A DNA stretch of 64,000 nt from Nocardioides sp. zg-1228 (GCF_017086465.1 NZ_CP070961.1:1116001-1180000), one strand, 5' to 3'; numbered from the stretch's first letter, positions 36,840 through 45,801 are shown. Notes: a model not told the origin generated them from the sequence alone. Numbers and translations are program-made.

Positions 36840-36956
36840 TCGGCGATATTTGCTCCCCGGTGGCGGCGCCCGGTTAGGGTTGGCTCTCCGAGCCGTCCAC
36901 GCCCGGCGTGGAGTCTCCGCCGGGGGCAGTCGGCTCACCCCTCGCAGAAGGTGGCC

Positions 36957-38120
36957 GTGACCGACCCCGTGACCGACCCCGAGCCCGCGTCCGGCCGTCG
37001 CCGCGCGCGCCTCGAGCTCTGGGCGCCGGTGCTCGTGCTGGTGGTGGTCGCGGCCGTGGTGTGGGCGTCGTTCTGGTCCGACGCGGCGGTCGAGAGCGAC
37101 CGTGAGTCGCGGGCCACGGCCGTCTCCGGCGCCACGGGGACCGACGACGAGGCCGACGACGAGGGCGACGACGAGGCCGCGGGCGATGGAGGCGCCGGGT
37201 CGCCCGGTGCCGAGCCCGAGCACCACGAGCCCGAGCAGCTCGAGGCGTCCGTACGCCGCTTCCGCGCCGCCCAGCGCCGGCTCGCCCAGCGGGTCTCGCG
37301 CCAGGTCGAGGTGGCCGAGAGGCGCAACCAGCCCATCGAGTTCCAGGTCGCGAGCTTCAACGTCCTCGGCGACTCCCACACCGGCCCGGGCGGCAACAAG
37401 CCGGGCTACCCCGACGGCGGTCCGCGCATGGACATGGCCATCTCCACGCTGCGCAGCAACGGCATCGACGTGGTGGGGTTCCAGGAGTTCGAGCAGAGCC
37501 AGTACGCCATGTTCACCGCGCGGGCGGGGGAGTACTCCCTCTACCCGGGCATGACGCTGGGCAACAAGTCGGTGCGGTTCAACATCGCGTGGCGCTCCGA
37601 CATGTTCCGGATGGTGGATGCCCACACGCTGTCCATCCCCTACGCCGGCGGCAGCCGCATCGCCATGCCGGTCGTGCTGCTGGAGTCGACCAGCACCGGC
37701 CGGCGCGCGTGGTTCGCCAACTTCCACAACCCGGCCGACACCGCGAGGCTGGGCAGCAACGGGCGCTGGCGGGCCGAGGCCGCGGCCATCGAGGTGTCCC
37801 ACCTGACCCAGCTCCACCAGGCCGAGGGGCTGCCGGTCATCGCCACCGGCGACTACAACGAGCGCGAAGCGATCTTCTGCCGCTTCGCCGCCACCGGCGT
37901 CTTCGCCGCGGCCGCGGGTGGCAGCGGGGTCGGCGGCTGCTCGCCACCGCCGCGGATGGGCGTCGACTGGATCTTCGGGTCCACGGGTGTCGCCTTCACC
38001 GACTACGCGGTGACCGACACGGGCAACGCCTCCGACCACGCGATGGTCCACTCGACGGCCACGCTCACCTCCGGCGGGGTGCTCGACGTCCCCGACGACG
38101 AGGGCGGCACGGGGGAGTAG
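36957..38120 (+). CDS. Membrane-anchored EEP-fold hydrolase
   Basis: 387 residues. A short cytoplasmic head and one transmembrane helix (about 20-42) precede a strongly acidic stretch (DDEADDEGDDEAAGD) and a coiled segment. The EEP domain has all catalytic motifs: ASFNVLGDSH, VVGFQEFEQ, NFHNPAD, TGDYNERE and ASDHAMVHS. It is clearly paralogous to the EEP half of the upstream fusion protein but tethered rather than released. GTG 36957 is preferred over GTG 36951 because AGAAGG (36946-36951) then lies at five nt. The leader carries small hairpins (36882-36894, 36897-36911). Confidence 0.78.
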   Translation: MTDPVTDPEPASGRRRARLELWAPVLVLVVVAAVVWASFWSDAAVESDRESRATAVSGATGTDDEADDEGDDEAAGDGGAGSPGAEPEHHEPEQLEASVRRFRAAQRRLAQRVSRQVEVAERRNQPIEFQVASFNVLGDSHTGPGGNKPGYPDGGPRMDMAISTLRSNGIDVVGFQEFEQSQYAMFTARAGEYSLYPGMTLGNKSVRFNIAWRSDMFRMVDAHTLSIPYAGGSRIAMPVVLLESTSTGRRAWFANFHNPADTARLGSNGRWRAEAAAIEVSHLTQLHQAEGLPVIATGDYNEREAIFCRFAATGVFAAAAGGSGVGGCSPPPRMGVDWIFGSTGVAFTDYAVTDTGNASDHAMVHSTATLTSGGVLDVPDDEGGTGE

Positions 38121-38202
38121 GCGCCGACGCGCCGGAGCCCCGGGGGCGCGCGCCCAGGAGCGGGCGAGGCGCTCGGCCGAGCCGTCGATATACTCACGCC
38201 CC

Positions 38203-39768
38203 GTGAGGTCCCTGAGCCAGCTGAGGCGTCCCGTCGCGCTGGAGGTCCTCCGGATCGACGCCGCGGGCCTGCTCGTCGGCGGCGCACGCGAGCAGCTGGT
38301 CGACGTGGCCTTCGACGGTCGGCGGATCTGGTCGTTCTGGCTGCTGCGCGACGGCGTGCCGGGCGACGACGGGATCACCCTCGCCTGGCCCAAGCCGCTG
38401 CGCCCGTTCCTCGACGGCGTCACCGAGGTGACGCTCACCGACCCCGGCACCGACACCGTGCTGTTCTCCCGCACGGTGCAGTTCGGTGAGGGCACCGACC
38501 GCATCGAGGTCGTCAACCCGGCCGGCCGGCCGTTGGCCCTCGACAAGTCGCTCAAGCTCGTCGAGACCTTCGACACCCGCGACGCCGCCCAGGTCGAGCC
38601 GCTGCTCGACGCCATCGAGGAGGTGCTCGGCGCGCTGCGCGAGGTGGGCCTCGATGCCTTCCTCGCCTACGGCACCGCACTCGGCGCCATCCGCGACGGC
38701 GGCCTGATCGGCCACGACAGCGACGCCGACCTCGGCTACGTCAGCGGCCACGACCACCCCGTCGACGTGATCCGGGAGTCGTTCCGCATCCAGCGGGCGC
38801 TCACCGACATGGGCTACCGGGTGACCCGCTACAGCGCGATCGCCCTCAAGGTCCACGTCCTCGAGAGCGACGGCCTCGACCGTGGGCTCGACGTGTTCGG
38901 CGGGTTCATGCGCGACGGGATGCTCTACCTGATGGGCGAGATCGCCGTGCCGTTCGAGCGCGAGTGGATCTACCCGCTGGGCACGGCGTCGCTGGAGGGC
39001 CGGGAGTTCCCGGTGCCCGCCCACGCCGACAAGTTCCTCACCGCCACCTACGGCCCGCACTGGCGCGTGCCCGACCCGGCCTACAAGTTCACCACGCCCG
39101 AGAGCACCATCGAGCTGTTCAACGGCTGGTTCCGGGGGATGCGCACCGGTCGTGCCGGCTGGCACGCCTACCACAAGCGCACGGCGCACCACCCCGCGTC
39201 GGTGTCGCCCGTCGCGCGCGAGGTGGCCGAGCGCCACCCCGACCTGGCGACCTACGTCGACATCGGGTGCGGTCGCGGCACCGACGTCGCCTGGTTCGCC
39301 GACCGCGGCGTCACCGCGATCGGGCTGGACTTCCAGCCCTACGCCTTCGACGAGGAGGCGCGGCGCCGCGCCGACGACGAGCGCGTGACCTTCCAGCTCT
39401 TCAACCTCCTCGAGCTGCGCCACGTGCTGGCCGTCCCCGCCTGGATCGCGCGGCTGCCCGGACCGCGGGCGGTCGGGTGCGTGCACGTGATCGAGCGGCT
39501 GGGTCGCCGCGGGCGCCTCAACATGCTGCGCGCGGCCCGGATGATGCTGGCCGGCACCGACGGCGCCCTGCACCTGCAGTTCCTCAGCGAGAAGGGGCGC
39601 GACGGCTACGCTCGCCGCACCGGTGCCCGCAAGCCCCTCGACCCCGCGGTCGTGGCCGCCGAGGTGGCCGAGTCCGGCGGGCGCATCGTGGAGGAGGTCC
39701 GCGAGCCGGTGTCGTCGGCCCCCGGGAGCTCGCAGGTGTGCCGCATGATCATCGACTGGAACGCGTGA
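38203..39768 (+). CDS. LicD-family transferase fused to class I methyltransferase
   Basis: 521 residues. Residues ~130-330 form a LicD nucleotidyltransferase-fold domain: FLAYGTALGAIRDGGLIGHDSDADLGY contains the GT-x-GAxR and metal-binding DSDAD motifs. The last ~170 residues are an SAM-dependent methyltransferase-like domain (YVDIGCGRGTDVAWFADRGVTAIGLDF). LicD proteins attach phosphocholine or similar phosphodiester groups to teichoic acids and glycans; a fused methyltransferase could build or modify that head group (inference). TATACT (38189-38194) lies eight nt before the GTG start, likely leaderless. The next two genes follow within 14 nt and by overlap. Confidence 0.8.
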   Translation: MRSLSQLRRPVALEVLRIDAAGLLVGGAREQLVDVAFDGRRIWSFWLLRDGVPGDDGITLAWPKPLRPFLDGVTEVTLTDPGTDTVLFSRTVQFGEGTDRIEVVNPAGRPLALDKSLKLVETFDTRDAAQVEPLLDAIEEVLGALREVGLDAFLAYGTALGAIRDGGLIGHDSDADLGYVSGHDHPVDVIRESFRIQRALTDMGYRVTRYSAIALKVHVLESDGLDRGLDVFGGFMRDGMLYLMGEIAVPFEREWIYPLGTASLEGREFPVPAHADKFLTATYGPHWRVPDPAYKFTTPESTIELFNGWFRGMRTGRAGWHAYHKRTAHHPASVSPVAREVAERHPDLATYVDIGCGRGTDVAWFADRGVTAIGLDFQPYAFDEEARRRADDERVTFQLFNLLELRHVLAVPAWIARLPGPRAVGCVHVIERLGRRGRLNMLRAARMMLAGTDGALHLQFLSEKGRDGYARRTGARKPLDPAVVAAEVAESGGRIVEEVREPVSSAPGSSQVCRMIIDWNA

Positions 39769-39781
39769 GGTGGGAGCAGAC

Positions 39782-39997
39782 ATGTTCGGACGCAGGAACC
39801 GTTCCGTCACCGGGGACACCCGCGACCTCGAGAGGCGCGTCGCGGCGCTGGAGGAGGCCGTGCAGGACAATCGCGCGCTCAACGTGCGCGTCGCCGAGCT
39901 CACCGACGTGGTGACCGAGCTGCTGCTGCCGGTCGCGGCGCGCGACGAGGAGAGGCTGGCGGAGCTGCTCGAGAAGTATCGAGGGGACTTCTCTTGA
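39782..39997 (+). CDS. Small coiled-coil protein (DUF6752-like)
   Basis: 71 residues: a short basic head, then one long predicted coiled coil (RDLERRVAALEEAVQDNRALNVRVAELTDVVTELLLPVAARDEERLAELLEKYRGDF) with heptad leucines. It resembles the small actinobacterial DUF6752 family, of unknown function; I am only moderately sure of the family name. GGGAG at 39772-39776 lies five nt before the ATG. It sits between the LicD fusion and the sulfotransferase, and its stop overlaps the latter's TTG start, so the three are likely made together. Confidence 0.65.
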   Translation: MFGRRNRSVTGDTRDLERRVAALEEAVQDNRALNVRVAELTDVVTELLLPVAARDEERLAELLEKYRGDFS

Positions 39998-41061
39998 GCC
40001 CTGGCCCGCGCGAGCGCCGCGGCGGACCGCGTCGGGTCTTCCTCCACATCGGACTGCCCAAGACGGGCACGACCTACCTCCAGCAGGTGGTCTGGGGCAA
40101 CCGCGACCGCCTGCTCGCCGACGGCGTGCTGCTGCCCGGCTTCGGGCACCGCGAGCACCTGTGGGCGGCCCTCGACCTGCAGGAGCGGCCCAGGCTGGCC
40201 AAGCGGCACCCGGACGCTCCGGGCACCTGGCGCCGGCTGGTCGACGAGGCCGCCGCGCACCCCGGCGACGTGCTGATCACCCACGAGTTCCTCTGTGGCG
40301 CCAGCGCCGAGCAGGCCGCCCGCGCGGTCGCGGACTTCCCGGGGGCCGAGGTGCACCTCGTCGTCACCGCGCGCGACGCCGCGAGCGTCGTCTCCGCCGG
40401 GTGGCAGGAGTCGGTGAAGAACGGCGGCACCGTCGGCCTCGACGCGGTGATGGCCGGCCGGGCCGCGGGCGGTCCGGAGTTCAGCATGCGCACCTGGGAC
40501 CTCGCCGGGGTGCTCGAGCGCTGGACCGCCGAGCTGCCGAGCGAGCGGGTGCACGTCCTGGTGATGCCCGGGGCGGGGCAGCCGCGCGACCTGCACTGGC
40601 GTCACTTCGCCGACGTGCTCGGCATCGACCCCGACGACTACCCGGCACCCGCCGAGGCGGTCAACCCCGCCCTGGGCATCGTGCAGATCGAGACCCTCCG
40701 GCTGGTCAACGAGCACCTGCCCCGCTACTCCGCGCACGAGCGCGGCGTGTGGATCCGCGGCTACCTCGCCGAGGACCTGCTGGCCCGCCAGCCCCGCGAG
40801 CGCGGGGGAATGCCGGCACACCACCGGGCGCGGTTCGCCGAGCTCGACCGCGCCGCCGCCGCCCTGATCGCCGAGCGGGGATTCCACGTGCTGGGCGAGC
40901 TCTCCGCGCTGACGGCCGAGCCGACGGGTCCACCGGGACGAGAGCCCGACACGGTCACCGCCGAGGAGCTTCTGGAATCTGCCTCACGCCTCGTCGCTGA
41001 TATCGTGGCCGACGTCCGCGCGAGCACAGGTGATGTGCCGCCACGTCGGGGGAACCCCTGA
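39994..41061 (+). CDS. Sulfotransferase-family protein
   Basis: 355 residues. RRVFLHIGLPKTGTTYLQQVVWGNRD is the PAPS 5'-phosphosulfate-binding loop (PKTGTT) of the sulfotransferase fold; VHLVVTARDAASVVSAGWQESVKNG matches the 3'-phosphate-binding R-D/S region. It probably transfers sulfate from PAPS to a sugar or lipid hydroxyl; the acceptor is unknown. Translation appears to start at TTG 39994, overlapping the previous stop (TTGA). A paralogue with the same layout lies at 54060-55157. Context with LicD suggests a cell-surface glycan acceptor (inference). Confidence 0.8.
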   Translation: MSPGPRERRGGPRRVFLHIGLPKTGTTYLQQVVWGNRDRLLADGVLLPGFGHREHLWAALDLQERPRLAKRHPDAPGTWRRLVDEAAAHPGDVLITHEFLCGASAEQAARAVADFPGAEVHLVVTARDAASVVSAGWQESVKNGGTVGLDAVMAGRAAGGPEFSMRTWDLAGVLERWTAELPSERVHVLVMPGAGQPRDLHWRHFADVLGIDPDDYPAPAEAVNPALGIVQIETLRLVNEHLPRYSAHERGVWIRGYLAEDLLARQPRERGGMPAHHRARFAELDRAAAALIAERGFHVLGELSALTAEPTGPPGREPDTVTAEELLESASRLVADIVADVRASTGDVPPRRGNP

Positions 41062-41105
41062 TCCGGGCGCCACGGGGCGCCATCCGGTGCCACGTAGGAG
41101 TCGTT

Positions 41106-42554
41106 GTGCGTTCCAAGTCCGTTGCCCTGCTCGCCGCCTGTGGGCTGGTGGCCGCCCTGGTGGCGCCCACGTCCGGAGCGGCGTCCGCCGGTCCCGCGCC
41201 CGCCGGCCAGGTCGGCCAGGTCGCTCCGTCGGCCGCGCCCGGCGCGCCCGCCGCGCGCAAGCCCGGCAAGCCCAACAAGAAGTGGAAGGTCCCCACCGGG
41301 GCCAAGTTCAACAACCCGATGGTCGAGAAGGACCGCTACGTCATCGAGCGCCACATCCTGCGCGCGATCCGCAACACGCCGCGCGGGGAGAAGATCGTCA
41401 TCTCCGCCTACTCCCTCGACCGGCAGGTGTTCGCCGACGAGCTCATCCGCGCCCACCGCCGCGGCGTGAAGGTGCAGGTGCTGCTCAACGACCACCTCGT
41501 GCCCAACGCGCAGGTGCGCATCCAGCGGGTGCTCGGTCACAAGACCAAGAAGTCGAGCTTCCTCAAGCGCTGCAAGTCGGGCTGCCGCGCCGACGACAAC
41601 GAGTACAACAACCTGCACAGCAAGTTCTACCTGTTCAGCCGCACCGGCAAGAACCGCAACGTCGTGATGCTCGGCTCGCAGAACATGACGATGAACGCCG
41701 TGCGCTGGCAGTGGAACGACCTGTGGACCACGGTCGGCAAGAAGACCCTCTACGACCAGTTCATCCGACTGTTCAACGACATGCGCCCCGACTGGGACAA
41801 GCGCCGTGCCTCCTACGCGTTCTGCGAGGCCGGCACGACGTGCCCCTCCGGCGACCAGCACAAGTACTTCAACATCGTCTTCCCCCGCCACACCACGCCC
41901 AACAAGGACGTCATCCTCGACATCCTCAACAACATCCAGTGCGTCTACACCGACGCGGCCGGGACGCAGCGGCGCACCCAGCTCGCGCTGTCGATGCACA
42001 CCATGCGCGGTGGCCGCGGCAACTACATCGCCGATCGGCTGCGCCAGCTCTACGCCGACGGGTGCAACCTGCGGGTCAACTACGGGCTGATGGGCTTCCA
42101 CACCAAGCAGCACATCGGCGCCCCGACCGCCCGCGGCCGCGTGCCGCTGCGCTCGACCGGGTTCAACCTCAGGGACGACGTGCCGACCGGCGACCCCGAG
42201 ATCGACAACATGCCCGAGGCCATCGAGCGCTACACCCACCACAAGTACTTCGTGCTGCGCGGGTCCTACAAGGGCAACATCGACAGCCACATGGTGTGGA
42301 CCGGGTCGACCAACTGGTCGAGCCTGGGCACGCCCCAGGACGAGATCCTCTTCAGCATGCACGGGCGCGGGATGGTGCGCGACTACATGAAGAACTTCAA
42401 CCTGATGTGGAAGAAGCCCTTCAGCCGCGACGCGTACACCACGACCTACTCGTCGTGGAAGACCGTCGACGGCCGTCGGGTCGGGGTCGGGCCGATGGTG
42501 ACGGTCGAGCCCGACGGGCTGAGCGCCGGCGGCCCCACCTGGGAGAACGACTGA
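41106..42554 (+). CDS. Secreted phospholipase D-like protein with atypical HKD motifs
   Basis: 482 residues. The signal peptide (MRSKSVALLAACGLVAALVAPTSGAASA) is followed by a basic linker and two PLD-like halves. Each half has an HxK motif: NLHSKFYLFSR...GSQNMT and THHKYFVLRG...GSTNWSS. In both, the aspartate expected five residues after the Lys is replaced (Ser and Arg). The conserved G-S-x-N element is kept in each half. Histidine-lysine pairs can still support phosphodiester cleavage, but activity is uncertain. AGGAG at 41096-41100 precedes the GTG start. It converges on a lipoprotein gene. Confidence 0.78.
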   Translation: MRSKSVALLAACGLVAALVAPTSGAASAGPAPAGQVGQVAPSAAPGAPAARKPGKPNKKWKVPTGAKFNNPMVEKDRYVIERHILRAIRNTPRGEKIVISAYSLDRQVFADELIRAHRRGVKVQVLLNDHLVPNAQVRIQRVLGHKTKKSSFLKRCKSGCRADDNEYNNLHSKFYLFSRTGKNRNVVMLGSQNMTMNAVRWQWNDLWTTVGKKTLYDQFIRLFNDMRPDWDKRRASYAFCEAGTTCPSGDQHKYFNIVFPRHTTPNKDVILDILNNIQCVYTDAAGTQRRTQLALSMHTMRGGRGNYIADRLRQLYADGCNLRVNYGLMGFHTKQHIGAPTARGRVPLRSTGFNLRDDVPTGDPEIDNMPEAIERYTHHKYFVLRGSYKGNIDSHMVWTGSTNWSSLGTPQDEILFSMHGRGMVRDYMKNFNLMWKKPFSRDAYTTTYSSWKTVDGRRVGVGPMVTVEPDGLSAGGPTWEND

Positions 42555-42564
42555 CCGAGGTGCC

Positions 42565-43161
42565 TCAGCCCTCCTGCGCGCCCGCCTCGTCGGCCGGCAG
42601 GAGGGACTCCGCGAGCCCGCGGACGGTCTCGAGGTCGGGGCCCTGCAGCACCACGGTGCTGCCCCTGAGGTCGTGCGCGAGGACGGTGGCGCCGGCGTGG
42701 TCCCATGCCGACCAGGTGCCGGTGCCCCAGTCGGACAGGTCGACGTCGTCGGCCGCGGTGAGGTCGGGCTGGTCGCCGAGCACCTCGGCGCTGGTGCCCG
42801 GGAGCTGGTCGAGGACGACCTCGCCGGCCGGCGCCGTGAACTCCAGGCGCCACCACTGCGGGTCGGGCTGGTAGCCGCCGCCGACGGCGGTCCAGCCGTC
42901 GGGCAGGGTCGAGGGCACCATCGTGATCAGCCCGTCGGCGGTCGCGCGGAGCGCGGCCTTCTTGTAGCGCGGCGACACCGCCGGCTCGGTGCCGAAGTCG
43001 ATCGGCTCGACCGGGGTCACGCTCTCGGTGGGGGAGGCGGACGAGGTCTCCGACGAGGGGTCGACGCCGGTGTCAGGGGTCGAGGCGTCGTCGCCGCACG
43101 CGCCGGCGAGCAGGACGAGGGAGGCTCCCAGGGCTGGTCCGATCACACGGATGGGTCGCAT
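42565..43161 (-). CDS. DUF4245-like lipoprotein
   Basis: 198 residues. Lipobox LAGAC (lipidated Cys22), then a Ser/Thr/Asp/Pro-rich linker and a domain beginning VSPRYKKAALRATADGLITMVPSTLPDGWTAVGGGYQPDPQWWRLEFTAPAGEVVLDQ. The 'LPDGWT...W.L.F..P.G.Y..L.Q' pattern is that of DUF4245, an actinobacterial surface-protein domain of unknown function. It is divergent from the acyl-CoA dehydrogenase gene with 133 nt between them. Confidence 0.7.
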   Translation of the reverse strand: MRPIRVIGPALGASLVLLAGACGDDASTPDTGVDPSSETSSASPTESVTPVEPIDFGTEPAVSPRYKKAALRATADGLITMVPSTLPDGWTAVGGGYQPDPQWWRLEFTAPAGEVVLDQLPGTSAEVLGDQPDLTAADDVDLSDWGTGTWSAWDHAGATVLAHDLRGSTVVLQGPDLETVRGLAESLLPADEAGAQEG

Positions 43162-43294
43162 GCGCGCCAGTCTCTCACGGGCGTCCGGGGCCGGGTCCCG
43201 TGTGACGACTGTCTCGGCGCCGGACCCTGCCCCCGGCCGTCGCCGGCGACCTAGACTCCGTGCGATCCAGCCGCGAGCGTCCAGGAGCCATCAC

Positions 43295-44491
43295 ATGCCC
43301 CGCCTCTGCCAGACCGACGGCCTCTCCGAGGACCAGAGCGAGATCCTCAAGGCGGTGCGGCAGTTCGTCGACGAGCAGATCATCCCGGTCGCGCAGGAGC
43401 TCGAGCACGCCGACGAGTACCCGACCGAGATCATCGAGGGGCTCAAGGAGCTCGGCGTCTTCGGCCTGACGATCCCCGAGGAGTTCGGCGGGCTGGGGGA
43501 GTCGCTGCTGACCTACGCGCTGGTGGTCGAGGAGATCGCGCGGGGCTGGATGAGTGTCTCCGGCGTGATCAACACCCACTTCATCGTCGCCTACATGCTG
43601 GTCCAGCACGGCACGGAGGAGCAGAAGCAGAAGTACCTGCCGCGGATGGCGACCGGCGAGGTGCGCGGGGCGTTCTCGATGTCCGAGCCGGGCCTCGGCT
43701 CCGACGTGTCCGCGGTGTCCACCAAGGCCACGAGGGCCGACGACGGCAGCTACTCGATCACGGGTCAGAAGATGTGGCTGACCAACGGGGCGACGTCGAC
43801 GCTGGTGGCGGTGCTGACGAAGACCGACGAGGGTGCCGAGAGCGTCTACAAGAACATGACGACCTTCCTGGTGGAGAAGGAGGCCGGGTTCGGCGAGACC
43901 GCCCAGGGCGTCACCGTGCCGGGCAAGATCGAGAAGATGGGCTACAAGGGCGTCGAGACGACCGAGCTGATCTTCGAGGGCCACCGCATCGGTGCCGACC
44001 AGATCCTCGGCGGCGAGCCCGGCAAGGGGTTCTTCCAGATGATGGACGGCGTCGAGGTGGGCCGGGTCAACGTCGCCGCCCGTGCGTGCGGGCTGGCGTG
44101 GCGCGGCTTCGAGCTCGCCATCGCCTACGCCCAGCAGCGCAAGACCTTCGGCAAGCCGATCGCCGAGCACCAGGCGGTGCTGTTCCGTCTCGCGGAGATG
44201 GCCACCAAGGTCGAGGTCGCGCACACGATGATGGTCAAGGCCGCACGCCTCAAGGACACCGGCCAGCGCATGGACGTCGAGGCCGGCATGGCCAAGATGG
44301 TCGCCAGCGAGTACGCCAACGAGGTCGTGGAGGACTCCTTCCGCATCCACGGCGGCTACGGCTACTCCAAGGAGTACGAGATCGAGCGGCTGATGCGCGA
44401 GGTGAAGTTCATGCTCATCGGCGAGGGCACCTCCGACATCCAGAAGATGATCATCGGTCGCAGCCTGCTCAAGGACTACAAGCTGGGCTGA
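43295..44491 (+). CDS. Acyl-CoA dehydrogenase
   Basis: 398 residues with all three FAD-dependent acyl-CoA dehydrogenase domains: N-terminal helices (LPEDQSEILKAVRQFVDEQIIP-like), central sheet with GAFSMSEPGLGSD and a C-terminal bundle with RKTFGKPIAEHQAVLFRLAEMAT, RIHGGYGYSKEYEIERLMREVK and GEGTSDIQ, whose Glu is in the catalytic-base position of the short-chain group. It oxidises an acyl-CoA to the trans-2-enoyl-CoA and passes electrons to ETF; chain specificity cannot be read. AGGAG at 43283-43287 serves ATG 43295; TAGACT (43252-43257) is a plausible -10 giving a ~30-nt leader. Confidence 0.9.
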   Translation: MPRLCQTDGLSEDQSEILKAVRQFVDEQIIPVAQELEHADEYPTEIIEGLKELGVFGLTIPEEFGGLGESLLTYALVVEEIARGWMSVSGVINTHFIVAYMLVQHGTEEQKQKYLPRMATGEVRGAFSMSEPGLGSDVSAVSTKATRADDGSYSITGQKMWLTNGATSTLVAVLTKTDEGAESVYKNMTTFLVEKEAGFGETAQGVTVPGKIEKMGYKGVETTELIFEGHRIGADQILGGEPGKGFFQMMDGVEVGRVNVAARACGLAWRGFELAIAYAQQRKTFGKPIAEHQAVLFRLAEMATKVEVAHTMMVKAARLKDTGQRMDVEAGMAKMVASEYANEVVEDSFRIHGGYGYSKEYEIERLMREVKFMLIGEGTSDIQKMIIGRSLLKDYKLG

Positions 44492-44523
44492 GCCCCGCCG
44501 CGGGCGACGGAGGCGCGGCCGCG

Positions 44524-45711
44524 TCAGCCGGCGGTCTCCGCAGCGGCGTCGGCCGCGGCCAGCGCCTCGCTGGCGGCCTCGACGACGTCGGGGGACAGCA
44601 CGTGCTCGATCGCCAGCGCCGAGGCGCCGAGCACGCCCGCCTCGCCGCCGGCTCGTGAGGTGACGATGCGCAGGTGCTCGGTCGCCAGCGGCAGGGACCG
44701 GTGGTAGACCGACTCGCGGATCCCGGCGAGCAGGTGCTCGCCCGCCCCCGCCACCTGGCCGCCGATGACGACGACCGAGGGGTTGATCAGGTTGACCATG
44801 GTGGCCACGACCTCGCCGATGTCGCGCCCGGCCTGACGTACGACGCCCATCGCGACCCGGCTGCCCGAGCGGACCAGCTCGACCACGTCGCCGCCGTCCT
44901 CCGCGGCCTCACCCTGCGCGCGGACCGCGGCCGCCAGCGCCGGGCCCGCCGCGACGGCCTCGAGGCACCCCGAGTTGCCGCAGCGGCACATCACGTCGTC
45001 GGCGCCCGGGACCCGGACGTGGCCCAGGTCGCCGGCCGTGCCCTGGGCGCCGCGCTGGAGCACGCCGCCGGAGACGATGCCGGCACCGATGCCCGTGGCG
45101 ACCTTGATGAGCACCAGGTCGTCGACGTCGCGCAGGTGCTGGCGTCGTTCGCCGAGCGCCATGATGTTGACGTCGTTGTCGACGAGCACCGGCACGGCGT
45201 ACTGCTCCTGGAGGTAGGCCGGCACGTCGAAGCGGTCCCAGCCCGGCATGATCGGCGGGTTGATCGGGCGCCCGGTGTCGTGCTCGACCGGCCCCGGGAG
45301 ACCGATGCCGATGGCCGCGAGGTCGTCGATCGGCCGGTCGCTGGCCGCGAGGAGGTCGCGGACCGACTCCACGACCCAGGACAGCACGGCCTCGGGACCG
45401 TCGCCGACCGCGATGCGGGCGTCGACCTCGCCGAGGATCGAGCCGTTGAGGTCGGTCAGCGCCGCGGTCGCGTGGGTGGCGCCGAGGTCGACGCCGACGA
45501 CGAGCTTGGCGGTGGGGTTGAGCGCGAACAGCGCCGGGGGGCGCCCGCCGGTCGACCGGGCGCCGCCGAAGGGCGCCACCAGGCCCAGCCGCATGAGGGT
45601 GTCGATCCGGGCCGTGATCGTCGAGCGGGCCAGCCCGGTCGCCTCGGCCAGCTGGGCACGGGTCCAGGGCCTTCCGTCTCGCAGCAGGTCAAAGAGCTCG
45701 CCGGTTCGCAC
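44524..45711 (-). CDS. ROK-family transcriptional repressor
   Basis: 395 residues. N-terminal winged helix (LFDLLRDGRPWTRAQLAEATGLARSTITARIDTLMRLGLV), then a ROK sugar-kinase-like domain with the phosphate loop VVGVDLGATHATAAL, the DNDVN motif and the zinc cluster CRCGNSGCLEA. The HTH marks it as a NagC/XylR-type repressor that releases DNA on binding a sugar. It is divergent from the ABC sugar-transport genes, and paired inverted repeats lie between them, so it most likely controls that operon. The start is GTG 45711. Confidence 0.9.
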   Translation of the reverse strand: MRTGELFDLLRDGRPWTRAQLAEATGLARSTITARIDTLMRLGLVAPFGGARSTGGRPPALFALNPTAKLVVGVDLGATHATAALTDLNGSILGEVDARIAVGDGPEAVLSWVVESVRDLLAASDRPIDDLAAIGIGLPGPVEHDTGRPINPPIMPGWDRFDVPAYLQEQYAVPVLVDNDVNIMALGERRQHLRDVDDLVLIKVATGIGAGIVSGGVLQRGAQGTAGDLGHVRVPGADDVMCRCGNSGCLEAVAAGPALAAAVRAQGEAAEDGGDVVELVRSGSRVAMGVVRQAGRDIGEVVATMVNLINPSVVVIGGQVAGAGEHLLAGIRESVYHRSLPLATEHLRIVTSRAGGEAGVLGASALAIEHVLSPDVVEAASEALAAADAAAETAG

Positions 45712-45740
45712 GATGCGGAGTCAAGCACATGCGCGACTTT

Positions 45741-45801
45741 GCACGCGTAACCAGACACTTTTGTCACGTTCTCGACAGAAGCCCGTGACGCGTGCCACAG
45801 T
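45741..45801. promoter_or_regulatory. Nested inverted-repeat operator and promoter of the sugar-uptake operon
   Basis: Outer arms GCACGCGT (45741-45748) and ACGCGTGC (45788-45795) are perfectly inverted. Nearly concentric with them is TTTTGTC-N8-GACAGAA (45759-45780), which matches at 6 of 7 positions per half. The right inner arm covers a -35-like TCGACA (45772-45777), paired with CACAGT (45796-45801) 18 nt later. This layout suits repression by the adjacent ROK protein; which repeat it binds is unknown. Confidence 0.55.

Noticed and set aside
36850..36880. TTGCTC-N19-TAGGGT promoter for the second EEP gene
   Set aside because: Poor -35 and long spacer; the gene may be read from the upstream promoter.
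34842..38615. 1257-codon minus-strand open frame across both EEP genes
   Set aside because: Spans two well-supported plus-strand genes and their gap; composition is shadow-like.
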